Source: a virus. Taken from it: a DNA stretch of 64,000 bases. The notes below the pieces were generated by a model. The model saw nothing but the letters and a program-made list of their open reading frames with translations. It had not been told where the DNA came from and searched no databases. The DNA is taken from IMG/VR virus record IMGVR_UViG_3300038299_000353, positions 19,211 to 83,210 of that record; one strand, 5' to 3'. A program made the position numbers and the translations under genes. Positions within the stretch are counted from its first letter, which is position 1. Every line of letters starts with the position of its first letter. This document shows, in pieces, positions 1-8,772 of the stretch.

Positions 1-2
1 AA

Positions 3-140
3 AAGGAGAGAAAACAGATTCTAAAGATGCAAAAGAGAAAAGACGAAATTTTATCTAAAGACATAGATAGTTTAGATGATATGGATGAATATGTATCTAG
101 AGTATTGGGCATAACTAAATCTGAAATTATTAATCAATAA
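3..140 (+). CDS. C-terminal end of a gene cut by the window edge
   Basis: The frame is open from the window edge to a TAA at 138-140. The visible residues are rich in Lys, Glu and Asp and end with a short helical-looking segment. An in-frame ATG at 27 would give a 37-residue peptide, but the frame stays open upstream, so a truncated longer gene is likelier. It overlaps the next gene by TAATG, as translationally coupled genes do. Its place just before the nuclease and the large terminase is where many phages keep the small terminase subunit, but that is inference from position only. Confidence 0.5.
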   Translation, partial: KERKQILKMQKRKDEILSKDIDSLDDMDEYVSRVLGITKSEIINQ

Positions 141-1045
141 TGAGATACTCAGAGTTTAAAACGGAAGCAGAGTTTAAAAAGTACTTGCGCAGAGAGAAGA
201 TCTTGATGGCGGAATACTTTGAAAAATTTGAACCACGATATGATTTGTATTCTAATGAAGTTATAAAGTATAAAGATAGGGCTAGTTACTTGTCTACATA
301 TTTTAATGATAAGAGGAATATGAGCAAATGGCTCAAGATTCAAGATAAAGAAACTTCTTTAAATTTTATAAAAAATAGATTTAAATTTAGAAAAGAAAAG
401 GACGAGCTGCAGTTCGTACCGTCTCAAGTGGAGAGCAGAAGCTTAAAAGAAGTTCCATCAATAAATGCATATCCTTATATCAAGGAGGATATCGTATGGG
501 AAGGCTTAAACCTAAAACAAAGATTCATTTATGAGGAAGTAGATTATAAATTTGATAATCTGGACGAAGCTATCATAGGAATCGATACAAGAGAGAAGGA
601 TAGATTAGATTTCAAGGGAATTAAAACTATAAAGCATAAGTTTGATTTTGGAGATTATGGATTTATAAATGAACCCTACTTTTGTAATATATTCTTCGAA
701 AGGAAGTCTATTACAGATTTGTGGGGTACAATGTCTAAAGGCTATGATAGATTCTGTAGAGAAATTGAAAGAGCTAAAGATTCTGGAGCATATGTCATAG
801 TTATGATCGATTATGCTTATAGTAAAGCTACTGGTTACAACTTCAATAAGAGATACTCTAAATCAACATCTAAATTTATTTTTCATAGAATTAGAAAGAT
901 GCTGCAGACGTATGATAACGTACAGTTTGTTTTTTCTGGTGGCAGAGATCAAAGTGAATACTTAATCAAGAAGATAGGCTTAATAGGTGAAAAGGCAAAA
1001 ATGTATGACCTACAGTATCTTTTAGATACTAAAAAAATAAAATGA
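140..1045 (+). CDS. ERCC4-domain nuclease
   Basis: A 301-residue protein whose second half carries the ERCC4/XPF nuclease signature: IDTRE at 148-152, GDY at 171-173 and the catalytic ERKSITD at 187-193, which fits the ERKxxxD metal-binding motif. This family cuts branched or flapped DNA. The first 140 residues are charged, probably helical, and not recognised. The start overlaps the previous stop (TAATG) and the end overlaps the terminase start (ATGA), so it belongs to the packaging operon. A role trimming branched DNA before or during packaging would fit (T4 uses the unrelated gp49 for this), but that is inference. No helicase domain is attached. Confidence 0.85.
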   Translation: MRYSEFKTEAEFKKYLRREKILMAEYFEKFEPRYDLYSNEVIKYKDRASYLSTYFNDKRNMSKWLKIQDKETSLNFIKNRFKFRKEKDELQFVPSQVESRSLKEVPSINAYPYIKEDIVWEGLNLKQRFIYEEVDYKFDNLDEAIIGIDTREKDRLDFKGIKTIKHKFDFGDYGFINEPYFCNIFFERKSITDLWGTMSKGYDRFCREIERAKDSGAYVIVMIDYAYSKATGYNFNKRYSKSTSKFIFHRIRKMLQTYDNVQFVFSGGRDQSEYLIKKIGLIGEKAKMYDLQYLLDTKKIK

Positions 1046-2946
1046 TTGAAAAAGGAAACTTTGGGCTAGAAGCCCCCGACGTAATAGACGAGATGCTTAA
1101 GGTCGAAGGAGACCTAACTGAAGCTGAAGCTTCTGAGATGGTTGCAAGGCTATTAGCATCAAAACCAGGTCTACTTTACAATATGCTTACTGGTGGAGAG
1201 AATCTATTTAGCTTTCAAATAGCCAAAATGGCTGTCTTAGCCAAGAGAGACTTCACCTTAGATGTAAGTGCTAGAGGTGGAGCCAAAACCTTTACTACAG
1301 CAGTATTTGCCCTAATATATGCCATTACTCATCCTGGGATTAAGATTCTAGTACTGGGTCCTACCTTAAGGCAGGCTAAGACTCTATTAAATTACATAAT
1401 GGATATATCCAAAAAGCCTAATGCTTTCTTACTGCGACAATTTCTAACCGACAAGAGTTACAAGAGAGATCCAGATAGATATTCCATAAAAATTGGAACT
1501 GGTATATTTGGTCCAGAGTCAGAGATTTTTGCTATGGCATTGGGTGATGGTAAGAAAATTCGTGGAGCTAGAGCGCAAGTAATTATCCTCGATGAGGCTT
1601 TTGCTATTCCTCAAAACATTATTGACGAGGTTATTGGGCCAATGATGATCGTCAATGCAAATATTTCGGAGAGAGTCGAAACCAAAAAGATAGAGGACAA
1701 GTTGGTGGAAAGCGGGAAAATGAAGAATAGCGAGAGACGTAAATTCGCTAATAATAAGATGATAATGCTATCTTCTGCTTGTTATGAATTTGAGTCATTC
1801 TATAAAAGATTTGAAAGTTATAGGGATAAGATTCTAAACCCAAATATAGATAGAGAAGAAGGGGAGATTACATACGGTATTGTCAACTTGGGTTGGGAAG
1901 CGCATCCACCAGAATTATTGTCGAAGACATTTGTATTAAGGGAACAGGAGTCAATGTCTGAGGATTCATTTAGAAGAGAGTATGAAGCTCAGTTCTCTCC
2001 AGACTCAGCATCTTATTTCAAGATGTCTGTGATGGCGAAGAGAACTTTAGAGCCAGGAGAATATCCTCATGTCGAGATAAAGGGAGATGACCCTTCTAAG
2101 TATTTTTATATTCTTGGGATTGACCCTAATTTTAGCAATTCAGAAACTAGTGACAACTATGCAATGTCTTTGCTTAAAGTGGAAAGAGGTAAGCAGAACA
2201 AAGGGACTTTGGTACATAACTATGCGGTCGCAGGACTTGAGGCAGAAAATATTATTAATTATATAATTTATTTGATCACCCATTTTAATATCGAATATAT
2301 TTGCATGGATTTCGCTGGCGCTAGACAGTCTTTAGATACTTGGAATAATTCCTCTTTATTTAAAGAGAGGAATCTAAAACTGGAAGACTTCGAAGCTAAG
2401 TTTGATTCGGAAAAAGATGTCAGGAATAGCAAGTACTCTTATGATTTAGGTTCTAGAAAGATTGTGCATATCCAAAACTTTAATACTGGATGGATTAGAG
2501 AGGCTAATGAGTATATGCAAATGTGCTTTGACAGAGGAAAGCTATTCTTCGCATCTGCTCCTATTGACAGCGAATTTGAGAGTATGGTAAAGAAAAAGGA
2601 TATTCCTATGGATAAAATATACTATATATATGGACAGGAAAATGAGGACAACTTCAATGAAGAAGATTGGTTGAAGAAAAAGCAGTATGATTTCGTTGAA
2701 CATCAAGTCAGATTAATATCACAATCTAAAACAGAATGCGCAAATGTTAAAATGACTGCGTCTCCTCAAGGGCATCAAACTTTTGATTTGCCAGTAACAA
2801 TGAGAAAGATGAATACGCCAGATAAGCCAAGGAAGGATAGCTATTCGTCACTTTTACTTGCAAATTGGGGCAGAAAATGCTATCAGTTACTTAACGAAAC
2901 GGACGAAGAAGAGGTATCTACTTGGGTTCCTCCTATGATGTTCTAA
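1042..2946 (+). CDS. Terminase large subunit (TerL)
   Basis: The DNA-packaging motor, 634 residues, with an N-terminal ATPase and C-terminal nuclease. The ATPase shows a P-loop near 76-84 (SARGGAKT), a Walker B at 179-185 ending in the catalytic DE, and an SSA coupling segment near 244-246. The nuclease begins near 358 with LGIDPNF (D361) and continues with YICMDFAG (D423), the acidic residues of the RNase H-like fold. The P-loop has Ala where many ATPases have Gly (GAKT instead of GGKT), a variant seen in some TerL families. The protein sits on the virion between procapsid portal and DNA during packaging. It is coupled to the upstream nuclease gene by an ATGA overlap. Confidence 0.95.
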   Translation: MIEKGNFGLEAPDVIDEMLKVEGDLTEAEASEMVARLLASKPGLLYNMLTGGENLFSFQIAKMAVLAKRDFTLDVSARGGAKTFTTAVFALIYAITHPGIKILVLGPTLRQAKTLLNYIMDISKKPNAFLLRQFLTDKSYKRDPDRYSIKIGTGIFGPESEIFAMALGDGKKIRGARAQVIILDEAFAIPQNIIDEVIGPMMIVNANISERVETKKIEDKLVESGKMKNSERRKFANNKMIMLSSACYEFESFYKRFESYRDKILNPNIDREEGEITYGIVNLGWEAHPPELLSKTFVLREQESMSEDSFRREYEAQFSPDSASYFKMSVMAKRTLEPGEYPHVEIKGDDPSKYFYILGIDPNFSNSETSDNYAMSLLKVERGKQNKGTLVHNYAVAGLEAENIINYIIYLITHFNIEYICMDFAGARQSLDTWNNSSLFKERNLKLEDFEAKFDSEKDVRNSKYSYDLGSRKIVHIQNFNTGWIREANEYMQMCFDRGKLFFASAPIDSEFESMVKKKDIPMDKIYYIYGQENEDNFNEEDWLKKKQYDFVEHQVRLISQSKTECANVKMTASPQGHQTFDLPVTMRKMNTPDKPRKDSYSSLLLANWGRKCYQLLNETDEEEVSTWVPPMMF

Positions 2947-2970
2947 TCTTTCACATAAAGTCACATTAAA

Positions 2971-2977
2971 TGTAATA
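2971..2977 (+). promoter_or_regulatory. Late-promoter-like box (TGTAATA) before portal gene
   Basis: TGTAATA begins 15 bp before the portal ATG at 2986. It is one of nine or more such boxes at near-constant distance from plus-strand start codons. The promoter role is inferred from recurrence and spacing. Confidence 0.5.
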
Positions 2978-2985
2978 TCTACCAA

Positions 2986-4995
2986 ATGGCAAAAAAGAAG
3001 TACAACTCAAATTCTCTATATCATAAAGATAGAAAAGCATACTATGCTCAGAAAGAAGCGGAAGCTTCTACTCAACAGCCAGAATTAACTTATAACGACG
3101 TCTTCTCTAGCAGAGAAAATATCGAAAAGAGCATTGGGATGGTAGGAGGCAACAGCAGGGGCGGCTCTCTGGGAAGAACTTTCGATAGTGCTTTGGGCGT
3201 TGATAGTGAGTTAGCGGCAAGATTTCCAAACCTAATAGGTAGAGGGACTATTTATCGCAGACACTCAGATGGGTATATTGGCATTCAAGAAGTTGTATAC
3301 TTGTGCCAAAAGGCTTGGGAAGAATTTCAGCTGTTTAGAAATACTATAGAAACTATGGTAGAGTTTTCCGTTTCAGAAATTCAAATCAGCGATAAAAATA
3401 GCTCTGCAAAAGCATTTTGCAAAGGATGGTTAGAAGCCGTCAATATGCAAGGATTCTCTGAGCAATTCTATAGAGAGCTTTACAGGTCTTGTAATCTTTT
3501 TATTTATAAAATAGGTGGAAAGGTAGATAAGAAAGATATTACCAGTTTAAGAGATGTTAAAAGCGGCAGTGTCAATATACCAGTAAAGTATACAGTTCTT
3601 AACCCAGCTCAAGTAGCCCTTGAAGGTGGAGTAACATATGACTCTGCAGTATACAAGATCCTTAGCCCTTACGAAATACAGAGACTTAAAAATCCAAAGA
3701 CTCCAACTGAGAAGGCTATTTTCAACAACTTAGACAAAGACATACAAGTTCAAATACGAAATTATAGTGAAAACTATGGCAGCTCTCAAGAAACTTTGAG
3801 AGTAGCTCTAGAAGATGTTGATTCTATCTTCTACCAAAAACAGGATTACGAATACTTTGCTGTTCCTCTATTCTACGGGGTACTGGATGATATCGAACTA
3901 AAAATGGAAATGAAGAATGCTGATAGGCAGATTATTAGCTCTTTGGACAGTATGCTTCTTCTTCTTACTATGGGAGGGGCTAAGGGCAGAGACGGAACTG
4001 AACTTCCTCCAAATCCTGAGCATATGGCTTATATGAAAACTCTATTTGAGAACAAGAAAGCTCAACGAGTACTAGTGGCCGATTACACTACAAAAGCAGA
4101 ATATGTAATCCCAGATATTGATAAGATCATCGGGAAAGCTAAGTATGAGCAAGTCAACGAAGATATTAGAGAAGGCTTGCAAACTGTATTTGGAGGAAAC
4201 GAAACATTCTCTAATTCGGTTACTAAGGTAAAAATATTTTGCGAAAGACTTCAGAAAGGTCAAAACATATTTAAAAGATGGCTTGAAGACGAGCTTAGTA
4301 ACGTCTGCAAGAAGATGGGGTTTAATGCTAAGCCAACTGTAAAACTTTCTTCCGTAAGTCTAGAAGATGATGCTCAGATGTTTAGAGTTTATACTAGAAT
4401 GGCAGAGCTTGGATTCCTAACTCCAGAAGAGCTGTTCGAAGCAACTAAAAATGGAATGCTTCCGAACTCTCATGAAAGCATTCTTTCTCAGAGAAAGTTT
4501 AAAAAGCAAAAAGAGGAAGATATATATTTCCCTCAAATTTTCAACAATAGTCAATACAATCCTTTGGATGCTGACACGAAAAATACTAACGACAAGGAGC
4601 CTTCTGCTAATCAAGTTGGAAGGCCCCCAAGTAAAGATTCTGGCTTCAATGAAGTTAGACAAAGAAGAGTCGGCAGTATTGAACAGCTTTCAATCAAGAG
4701 TCTTAAAGATGTGTTGTCAGAGTACGACAGCCTTAAGGAAGATACTAATACCTCCTTTGCTAAAAAATACGGGATAGAAGAAGTTAGTGAGAAGCAAAAG
4801 GAAATTACAAAGTCTATAGCTTACAACATATCCAAGAATTATGAAATAAAGGACTGGAAGAAAGCTATTGAGGAAGTTATAGAAAAGAAAATCATATTGA
4901 GTAATACGGATGTTGAAAACAAGATTGAGAGCATTTGTAATGATTTTGAGCTTAGTGACGACTTTATGGGTATGTTGATTTATCACTCCAAATAA
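2986..4995 (+). CDS. Portal protein
   Basis: A 669-residue protein directly after TerL, with the length and order expected of a portal: the dodecameric ring at one capsid vertex through which DNA passes. Features that fit are an N-terminal region ending in YIGIQEV, mixed alpha/beta segments, a glycine-rich patch near 330, and a long helical segment around 400-450 (ERLQKGQNIFKRWLEDEL) resembling portal stem and wing helices. The last 130 residues are charged, helical and less typical; they follow a low-complexity linker with GRPPSKDSG. No single motif is decisive, so the call rests on gene order, size and general pattern. The next gene encodes the protease and scaffold. Confidence 0.8.
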   Translation: MAKKKYNSNSLYHKDRKAYYAQKEAEASTQQPELTYNDVFSSRENIEKSIGMVGGNSRGGSLGRTFDSALGVDSELAARFPNLIGRGTIYRRHSDGYIGIQEVVYLCQKAWEEFQLFRNTIETMVEFSVSEIQISDKNSSAKAFCKGWLEAVNMQGFSEQFYRELYRSCNLFIYKIGGKVDKKDITSLRDVKSGSVNIPVKYTVLNPAQVALEGGVTYDSAVYKILSPYEIQRLKNPKTPTEKAIFNNLDKDIQVQIRNYSENYGSSQETLRVALEDVDSIFYQKQDYEYFAVPLFYGVLDDIELKMEMKNADRQIISSLDSMLLLLTMGGAKGRDGTELPPNPEHMAYMKTLFENKKAQRVLVADYTTKAEYVIPDIDKIIGKAKYEQVNEDIREGLQTVFGGNETFSNSVTKVKIFCERLQKGQNIFKRWLEDELSNVCKKMGFNAKPTVKLSSVSLEDDAQMFRVYTRMAELGFLTPEELFEATKNGMLPNSHESILSQRKFKKQKEEDIYFPQIFNNSQYNPLDADTKNTNDKEPSANQVGRPPSKDSGFNEVRQRRVGSIEQLSIKSLKDVLSEYDSLKEDTNTSFAKKYGIEEVSEKQKEITKSIAYNISKNYEIKDWKKAIEEVIEKKIILSNTDVENKIESICNDFELSDDFMGMLIYHSK

Positions 4996-5017
4996 CTTCT
5001 CAAGATTGGCGTTACCA

Positions 5018-5026
5018 TGTATATAA
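5018..5026 (+). promoter_or_regulatory. Late-promoter-like box before protease-scaffold gene
   Basis: TGTATATAA begins 13 bp before the ATG at 5031. It is a variant of the TGTAATA box found before other head and tail genes. Confidence 0.45.
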
Positions 5027-5030
5027 CTAT

Positions 5031-6539
5031 ATGCGCTCTTCGTTAAGTGATAAATTCAAATATAAAAGTACTTTCCTTTCTAAGGCAAATGTAGTATCTC
5101 TAACTACCTCTAATCTATCAAAGGCTTCTTTACAAAATTTAAAGGATACTTTGAATGTATCAGAAGGTGACTTTGAGAAAAATCCAGACCTATTATTTCT
5201 TTCTGCGGACTTGTATGTTTCAGACAATGCAAATAAAAATGGAGATCTGGTCGATAGAGAAGGAGCGCTTGAGCTTGCTAAGCAAGTACCTAATAAATAT
5301 TTAAATTTAGAACACGAACAAGATATGATCGTAGGATCTCTGATTAGCCCTTTCTACAGAAAGTATTCTGAAGATAGGGAGATGATAGAGGAGGGTGGCC
5401 TAGAAGACTATGACGGTCCAGTCGTAGTTGGAGGCACTGGATATATCTGGAAAAGTGTTAACCCAGACCTAGCTGAATTTTTAGTTCAAGCTTCCGAAGA
5501 GGATAGCGAAGAATATGGAATGGCTTCTATGTCTTGGGAAGTATATTTCAATGACTTTGAAATCTTAAAGGGATCAAAGTATGTTGCCGAGGGTGACATA
5601 GTTTCTGATAAGAGAGAAATTGAAAAAATGAAACCCTTCTTAAGGTGCTATGGAGGAAATGGAGACTATGATGGTTCTCCTATCTATAGGCTGATAAAAG
5701 GAGAAAAATTATTTTTAGGTGCTGGAATAGTAAAGAACCCTGCGGCTGATGTCAAAGGTATAATTACTTCCGAGTCTAAAATTATTAAAAATAATAATAA
5801 AAAAAATTCACAAACAGTGAAAATAAATGTAAAACCAAATAAAGCAATGAAGATCTCAAATATTACAGATTATAAAAATGCACTAGCTTCTATTACCTCT
5901 GGTGATGAAGTTAATGTAACTACCCTTGCATCTTTGGAAGCGAATTTCGATTCCGTAGTTGATAAAGCTCAAGCTTCCGCTATCGCCGACGAAATTCGTG
6001 CGAAGAGTGAAGAGTTTGCAGCTTCTATCTCCGAAAAGGATGCACTTATCGTACAGGCCGAAGAAGCTCGTGCGACGTTGGAGACGAAAATAGCAGAACT
6101 TGAAGCAGCTAAGGCCGCTCAAGACTCCGAACTTTCTGAAATTAAAGAAAAAGTTGAAGCGCAAGAAAAACAAAGAGTATTCGACGAAAGAATGACTGCT
6201 CTAAGTTCTGAATTTAAGCTTGAAGGCGAAGTAGCGAAGGTTGTTGCTGAAGAAATCAAGGATATAGATGAAGAGCAGTATGACGCTTGGCTTAGCAGAT
6301 TTAAAATTTTAGCTGGAAGTCACTTGAAGGCAGAAGCTAGTGAAGAAGTCTCTCAAGATGAGTCCGATTCAGAAGAAACCGAAGAGTGTGTAGCAGAAGC
6401 TGCGGCGGAAGAAGAAGCAGAGGCGGTAATCACCGAAGCTTCTAATTCAGCAATAGAAGAAGTTACTAACTCTCAACATGAATACAAATCCCTTAAAGAT
6501 GAATTTGAAAACTTCGAATTCGAACTTGCGGGTAAATAA
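5031..6539 (+). CDS. Prohead protease fused to scaffold-like domain
   Basis: A 502-residue fusion. Residues 55-255 match the phage maturation protease pattern: NANKNGD near 67-72, LNLEHEQ with the likely catalytic His95, VGSLI near 101-105, and MASMSWEV with a candidate nucleophile Ser166 or Ser168. A Lys/Asn linker near 255-270 leads to residues 273-502, which are acidic, Ala/Glu-rich and strongly coiled-coil, like capsid scaffolds. The protease would assemble inside the procapsid and remove the scaffold as the shell matures. An in-frame ATG at 5847 opens the scaffold half and could give a separate scaffold protein, as lambda Nu3 is made from within gene C; no clear SD precedes it. Confidence 0.85.
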   Translation: MRSSLSDKFKYKSTFLSKANVVSLTTSNLSKASLQNLKDTLNVSEGDFEKNPDLLFLSADLYVSDNANKNGDLVDREGALELAKQVPNKYLNLEHEQDMIVGSLISPFYRKYSEDREMIEEGGLEDYDGPVVVGGTGYIWKSVNPDLAEFLVQASEEDSEEYGMASMSWEVYFNDFEILKGSKYVAEGDIVSDKREIEKMKPFLRCYGGNGDYDGSPIYRLIKGEKLFLGAGIVKNPAADVKGIITSESKIIKNNNKKNSQTVKINVKPNKAMKISNITDYKNALASITSGDEVNVTTLASLEANFDSVVDKAQASAIADEIRAKSEEFAASISEKDALIVQAEEARATLETKIAELEAAKAAQDSELSEIKEKVEAQEKQRVFDERMTALSSEFKLEGEVAKVVAEEIKDIDEEQYDAWLSRFKILAGSHLKAEASEEVSQDESDSEETEECVAEAAAEEEAEAVITEASNSAIEEVTNSQHEYKSLKDEFENFEFELAGK

Positions 6540-6563
6540 AAACAAACATAAAAAAAATAAATT

Positions 6564-7154
6564 ATGGCATATAAAGACCTAATCCTAAAACCAACTCGCA
6601 ACGTTCCTCCTCATAAGATCGTTTCTGAGTTCCGCACGGACTTCACTGGTCAGGCTGGTCATCTCGTTAAGGTTTCTTCGTACGATCCTGACAGTGACAC
6701 TTATTACAGCTCGTCCCCAGTAGGAGGTTCCTATGATGGTATCTACAGCAATCAGCAAGTAGCTCCATATTCAGTCGCTAAAACCGCAGCAGGAGATACT
6801 TCTGCTCAGGTTCTTGGCATCACCCTCGAAGGCACTGCTACTGTAGACGCTAACGGGAATAAAGTCGATGGCTTCAACAAACGTTGGGCTGACGAAAATG
6901 GTTACGTTGCTTCTGGCAAGCCAGTTCAAATTGCTACAGAAGGTCTATTCTGGATTGATGCAAATCAACTCAATGGCGGCATTCCTGCTCCTGGTTCTGG
7001 TCTTAAGGCTGGAGCTGCTGGCACATTTGCTCTTGTTGATACATCTGCTATTGTTGTTACAGGCGCTGTTTCTGCTGCTGCTCTGCAAATCGGCAAAGTT
7101 ATCTCAAGCACTGGCACACGTCAGTCTGATGTTCTAATCCAACTGTCACTCTAA
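6564..7154 (+). CDS. Putative capsid decoration (head-stabilising) protein
   Basis: A 196-residue protein rich in Gly, Ser, Thr and Ala with predicted beta strands and no membrane segment or Cys cluster. It lies between the scaffold gene and the major capsid gene, the usual place for a decoration protein that clamps the outside of the shell. Segments such as QVLGITLEG and PVQIATEGLFWID look like the small beta-barrel domains of such proteins. Codon use shifts here toward GCT, GGC, ATC and CGC, as in the neighbouring capsid gene, which suggests very high expression. The function is inferred from position, composition and codon use. Confidence 0.6.
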   Translation: MAYKDLILKPTRNVPPHKIVSEFRTDFTGQAGHLVKVSSYDPDSDTYYSSSPVGGSYDGIYSNQQVAPYSVAKTAAGDTSAQVLGITLEGTATVDANGNKVDGFNKRWADENGYVASGKPVQIATEGLFWIDANQLNGGIPAPGSGLKAGAAGTFALVDTSAIVVTGAVSAAALQIGKVISSTGTRQSDVLIQLSL

Positions 7155-7173
7155 AATACAAGTTACTACTAAA

Positions 7174-8313
7174 ATGAAAATTAAACTAAAAGAAAAACCA
7201 GAACAAATCGCCCTTATTAAGGCAATGGGTTCGAGTGACGAGGAAACTTCTGCAAAAGCAATGAAGGTTTTCGCAAACCTAGTTGGCCCTCTTGCAAGAA
7301 AGGTTCTTGACGAAACTAATATCATCGATTCTTTGTATGATACTATTTCCGTTGGAGAGTTTGAGCCTCGCACTATTCCTCTCGATGATTTTTATAACGT
7401 CGATAAGCCAGATTATGTTCGTGTAACATTCTCTAGCCAACCAGGCGATCTTGCATACAGCCAATTGACTGGTGCTGATGACATCCCCTTCACTACTTTC
7501 GTAGTTACAGCTGCTATCGCAATGTATCGCAAGTATCTTAAGGCTGGACGTATTCAACACGCTGAAAATGGTATTCGCAAGATGATCAACGAAGTTCGTT
7601 TCAAGATGAAGCGCCAAGGCATCCAGCCAATCCTTGATTCGGTTGCTAATGTTCAAACTAACGGTCAGTATCACGTTACTCGTTCGCACCAAGCTGGCAG
7701 ATTCGTTCTTGCCGACTTGAACCGACTCGAAACTCTTGCTTCTCGTATCGTTACTTCTGCTCTTGGCGGAACTCCTAACGCTTCGGGCGCTCGTGGCATT
7801 ACTGATATGCTAGTTTCTCCTGAAATCGTTGAAGACATTCGCGCTATCGCTTATAACCCAATGAATACTGTTGCTGCTGATGGTGGCGCTCCTGCTAACA
7901 CAGAGGACGGCATTGCTGCTCCTGAGTCGCTTCGTAACGAAGTGTATGGTGCTGCTGGTATCCCAACCCTGTATGGTTGCAACATCATCCAAATGGTTGA
8001 AATGGGCGTAGGTCAGGACTTCAACACTATCTTCGATGCGTTTGCAGGTAATAACGCTTATGTTGATAATGCTGGTACTGGTACTGCAGTCTTCAATGGT
8101 GCTACTGAGCAAATCGTTCTTGGTATCAACAGATCTGTTGATGTTAACGGTCTTGTTAAAGTTGAAATCAACGACAGTGAAAGTGGTTCAACATTCAATG
8201 CTCTTCCTGACAACCAGTTTGTTGCCAGAGAAGGTAAGGTTGGATTCTACGGAACAACTGAAGCAGGTTATCTTAGCGTTGAGCCAAGAAACCTCTTCGC
8301 TATCGCGATCTAG
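7174..8313 (+). CDS. Major capsid protein
   Basis: A 379-residue protein after the protease-scaffold and decoration genes and before a strong terminator, exactly where a major capsid protein belongs. It has a helical N-terminus (1-50), then a beta-rich stretch, a long central helix with basic residues (near 120-150), and a C-terminal half with PEIVEDI and LYGCNI segments like the A-domain core of HK97-fold shells. Its codon use is clearly more biased (CGT, AAC, GCT) than that of the surrounding genes, as expected for the most abundant virion protein. No SD was seen; the start is set by the conserved-looking MKIKLKEK N-terminus and the short gap from the previous gene. Confidence 0.85.
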   Translation: MKIKLKEKPEQIALIKAMGSSDEETSAKAMKVFANLVGPLARKVLDETNIIDSLYDTISVGEFEPRTIPLDDFYNVDKPDYVRVTFSSQPGDLAYSQLTGADDIPFTTFVVTAAIAMYRKYLKAGRIQHAENGIRKMINEVRFKMKRQGIQPILDSVANVQTNGQYHVTRSHQAGRFVLADLNRLETLASRIVTSALGGTPNASGARGITDMLVSPEIVEDIRAIAYNPMNTVAADGGAPANTEDGIAAPESLRNEVYGAAGIPTLYGCNIIQMVEMGVGQDFNTIFDAFAGNNAYVDNAGTGTAVFNGATEQIVLGINRSVDVNGLVKVEINDSESGSTFNALPDNQFVAREGKVGFYGTTEAGYLSVEPRNLFAIAI

Positions 8314-8332
8314 AACTAATAAAATCAAAACT

Positions 8333-8361
8333 AATCCCGCCAGAAATGGCGGGATTTTTTT
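8333..8361 (+). terminator. Intrinsic terminator after major capsid gene
   Basis: Stem AATCCCGCC (8333-8341) pairs with GGCGGGATT (8348-8356) around a six-base loop, followed by a T run to 8361. It closes the capsid transcription unit and is followed by a late box at 8401. Confidence 0.9.
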
Positions 8362-8400
8362 GTGTCTAAGTTTAGAATTTTCCCAAAAGTACGCTACACC

Positions 8401-8410
8401 TGTATATAAT
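8401..8410 (+). promoter_or_regulatory. Late-promoter-like box after the capsid terminator
   Basis: TGTATATAAT begins 13 bp before the ATG at 8414 and lies just downstream of the capsid terminator, so a new start of transcription is needed here. Confidence 0.55.
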
Positions 8411-8413
8411 AAT

Positions 8414-8737
8414 ATGGAAAAAATTAATGGAAAAATTAATGGCAGCGATACTTTGGTAAGCGCTTTGGGTAATAAAAAGTCAGTAGCAGGTGTTTCTCAG
8501 TTTTTGGATTATAAAATTCTTATTAGTAAGATGCCTATGGAAAAACTATATAGGCATGGTTTAGAAGAATTTGGTATTAAGCCAAACAGATCCTTGAAAG
8601 GTAGAGAAACTTTTGAAAAAAAATGCTTGGCTGCATTCAGAAAATCTACTGGTCAATTGATGAATCAAGATTTATCAAAAAAGCTGACTAAGACCAAACA
8701 AAAGAAGCTAGATGAAGTTCTGAAGAAGGGGATTTAA
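8414..8737 (+). CDS. Small basic protein, function unknown
   Basis: A 107-residue protein rich in Lys and predicted helices. The frame is open far upstream into the capsid gene, but the start at 8414 is chosen because it lies after the capsid stop and terminator and 13 bp behind a late box. Residues 60-107 (RSLKGRETFEKK onward) are strongly basic and could bind nucleic acid. It is transcribed between the capsid and neck genes, so a virion or assembly role is plausible. No family is recognised. Confidence 0.7.
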   Translation: MEKINGKINGSDTLVSALGNKKSVAGVSQFLDYKILISKMPMEKLYRHGLEEFGIKPNRSLKGRETFEKKCLAAFRKSTGQLMNQDLSKKLTKTKQKKLDEVLKKGI

Positions 8738-8759
8738 TTTCTTTGTAGGGTTTTTTAAC

Positions 8760-8766
8760 TGTAATA
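8760..8766 (+). promoter_or_regulatory. Late-promoter-like box before neck genes
   Basis: TGTAATA begins 13 bp before the ATG at 8773, the first gene of the neck cluster. Confidence 0.5.
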
Positions 8767-8772
8767 ATAGTT

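Noticed and set aside
4451-4777. 108-residue plus-strand frame inside the portal gene
   Set aside because: It is a different frame of the portal gene, with no start signals and no recognisable protein features.
7279-7692. 137-residue open frame on the minus strand inside the major capsid gene
   Set aside because: It is a shadow of the strongly biased codon use of the capsid gene; it has no promoter or start signals and the plus-strand gene explains the region.
8036-8413. Upstream extension of the 8414 gene into the capsid gene
   Set aside because: It would overlap the capsid gene and terminator; the ATG at 8414 has a late box at the normal distance.
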